Assembly (NCBI GenBank): GCA_038230275.1
Contig: JBBRNO010000224.1
Span: 1 to 7,081, forward strand
Reading direction: 5' to 3'
DNA: 7,081 nt
Source: JANXXV01 sp038230275
GTDB lineage: Bacteria; Acidobacteriota; Terriglobia; Bryobacterales; Bryobacteraceae
Both the position numbers and the translations under genes were made by a program. A model generated the notes under the pieces. That model saw only the letters and a list, made by a program, of their open reading frames with translations. It did not search any database and was not told where the DNA came from. Positions 5,874-7,081 of this stretch are shown in pieces; position 1 is the first letter of the stretch; each line of letters begins with the position of its first letter.

Positions 5874-7081
5874 TGTACGCCGAACTCCACGGCCGCTCCG
5901 CCTTCAGTTTTCTCGAAGGTGCCTCCGCCCCGGAAGACCTGGTCAAGGAATGCGCCCGCCTGGAAATTCCCGCCATGGCCCTCGTGGATATCGATAACGT
6001 CAGCGGCGCGCCGCGCTTCTACATGGCCGCTAAAAAAGCCGGAGTCCGCCCGCACATCGGCGCCGAAATCACCGCCGCAGCCGGCGGCCGCTACACCCTG
6101 CTGGTAGAGAACCGCACCGGCTACCAGAACCTCTGCCGCCTCATCACGTCCATGAAACTGCGCTCGGAAAAAGGCAAAGCCGCCGCCAGCGAATCCGAAT
6201 TCCGCCAATACGCCGAAGGCCTCCTCTGCCTCACGGACGGCTCCCAACCCACGGAAACCCTGCAAGACATCTTCGGCCCAGGCAATGTCTACGCCGAACT
6301 CCAGCGCCACCTCGACCGCACCGGAGAAGCGCAAAACCACCGCATCCTAGATCTCGCCGCCAAGTGGAATCTCCCGCAAATCGCCACCAACGGCGTCCGC
6401 TACGCCCATCCCGAAAAGCGCGAATTGATGGACGTCCTAACCTGCGTCCGCCACAAAACCACCATCCACGAAGCCGGCCGCCTGCTGGAACGCAATGCCG
6501 AGCGCTACCTCAAAACAGAACGCCAGATGGCCCGCCTGTTCAAGGACCACCCGCAAGCCCTCAATGGCGCCGCCGAACTATCCCAGCGCCTGCAATTCAC
6601 CCTGGCCGATCTAGGCTACCAATTCCCCCGCTACCCCGTCCCGGAAGGCCAAACCATGGACACCTTCCTCCGCGCCCGCACCCTCGAAGGCGTACAGCGC
6701 CGCTACGGCCCCAAGCACCCCAAAGCCTACAAGCAAATCGAACGCGAACTGAAGTTGATCGAATTCCTCCAACTGTCCGGCTATTTCCTAATCGTCTGGG
6801 ACATCGTGGAATTCTGCCGCAACCAGGGCATCCTGGTCCAAGGCCGCGGCTCGGCCGCCAACAGCGCCGTCTGCTATTCTCTCGGCATCACCGCCGTAGA
6901 CCCCGTAGGCATGGAACTGCTCTTCGAACGGTTCCTCTCAGAGGAGCGCGGCGAATGGCCCGACATCGACCTCGACCTCCCCAGCGGCGATGACCGTGAA
7001 CGCGTCATTCAATACGTGTACCAGCGCTACGGCAAGTTGGGCGCAGCCATGACGGCCAACGTCATCACCTACCGCACCCGC
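5873..7081 (+). CDS. dnaE2: DnaE2, error-prone DNA polymerase III alpha-type subunit (3' partial)
   Basis: DnaE2 is a C-family polymerase that performs mutagenic synthesis past DNA damage together with ImuB. The window holds 403 codons without a stop, roughly 40 percent of the usual 1000-1080 residues. The N-terminal PHP domain starts MYAELHGRSAFSFLEGAS and continues with GAPRFYMAAKKAGVRPHIGAE (about 45-65); the first metal motif, HxH in replicative alpha subunits such as that of Thermus, reads His6-Gly-Arg8, a degenerate form normal for DnaE2. The palm follows: the nucleotide-site loop VQGRGSAANS (322-331, equivalent to GPGRGSGAGS in E. coli DnaE) and PDIDLD (363-368), whose Asp366 and Asp368 align with the catalytic DVD pair of DnaE, so this copy looks active so far. 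RERVIQYVYQRYG and VITYRTR complete the family signature at the right edge. ATG 5873 overlaps the imuB TGA (TGATG), so the genes are co-transcribed and coupled. The third catalytic Asp, the fingers and the C-terminal domains lie outside the window. Confidence 0.95.
   Translation, partial: MYAELHGRSAFSFLEGASAPEDLVKECARLEIPAMALVDIDNVSGAPRFYMAAKKAGVRPHIGAEITAAAGGRYTLLVENRTGYQNLCRLITSMKLRSEKGKAAASESEFRQYAEGLLCLTDGSQPTETLQDIFGPGNVYAELQRHLDRTGEAQNHRILDLAAKWNLPQIATNGVRYAHPEKRELMDVLTCVRHKTTIHEAGRLLERNAERYLKTERQMARLFKDHPQALNGAAELSQRLQFTLADLGYQFPRYPVPEGQTMDTFLRARTLEGVQRRYGPKHPKAYKQIERELKLIEFLQLSGYFLIVWDIVEFCRNQGILVQGRGSAANSAVCYSLGITAVDPVGMELLFERFLSEERGEWPDIDLDLPSGDDRERVIQYVYQRYGKLGAAMTANVITYRTR

Noticed and set aside
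6364..6993. 209-codon plus-strand frame inside dnaE2
   Set aside because: The translation is Pro/Arg-rich and overlaps conserved DnaE2 palm motifs in another frame; it is a shadow.

Overview
The window most likely comes from a member of the Acidobacteriota, of the Solibacter/Bryobacter type. Two things suggest this. The first gene is built from Ig-like and IPT/TIG-like modules of a style common in that group's very large secreted proteins. The second half is an ImuB-DnaE2 damage-tolerance operon whose DnaE2 carries a catalytic-site variant (PDIDLDLPSGDDRE) that I associate with Acidobacteriota. This is a judgement from memory of protein families, not a database result. All the genes I can support lie on the plus strand.

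Region 1 (1-4248) has moderate to low GC and mixed codon use. It encodes three predicted exported proteins. The first (2-1891, open at the left edge) is a multidomain surface or secreted protein that ends in a SleB/CwlJ-like cell-wall hydrolase module. The second (1904-2704) follows 12 bases later and has a signal peptide, a helical N-terminal half and a beta-rich C-terminal half; its function is unknown. After a gap of about 317 bases containing scrambled coding-like remnants comes the third (3022-4248), an exported two-part protein of unknown function. The first two genes look co-transcribed. The third may have its own promoter.

Region 2 (4249-4418) is a short intergenic stretch. It contains a minus-strand reading frame that looks like a broken gene fragment, and a good sigma-70-type promoter (TTGACA, 17 bases, CACAAT) pointing right.

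Region 3 (4419-7081) is sharply more GC-rich, with strong C excess on the plus strand and GCC/CTC/CGC codon preference. It starts with an unrecognised 61-residue protein. imuB (inactive Y-family polymerase, 422 residues) follows with no spacing, in the same frame, after a single TAA. dnaE2 (error-prone replicative-type polymerase) overlaps the imuB stop by one base and runs off the right edge. ImuB normally acts as a beta-clamp-binding scaffold that brings DnaE2 and an ImuA-type RecA-like partner to damaged DNA for mutagenic translesion synthesis. Here no ImuA gene is present. Its usual place is taken by the 61-residue protein, which carries a QLSL sequence resembling a clamp-binding motif. 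This ImuA-less arrangement with a tiny leader gene is the most interesting part of the window.
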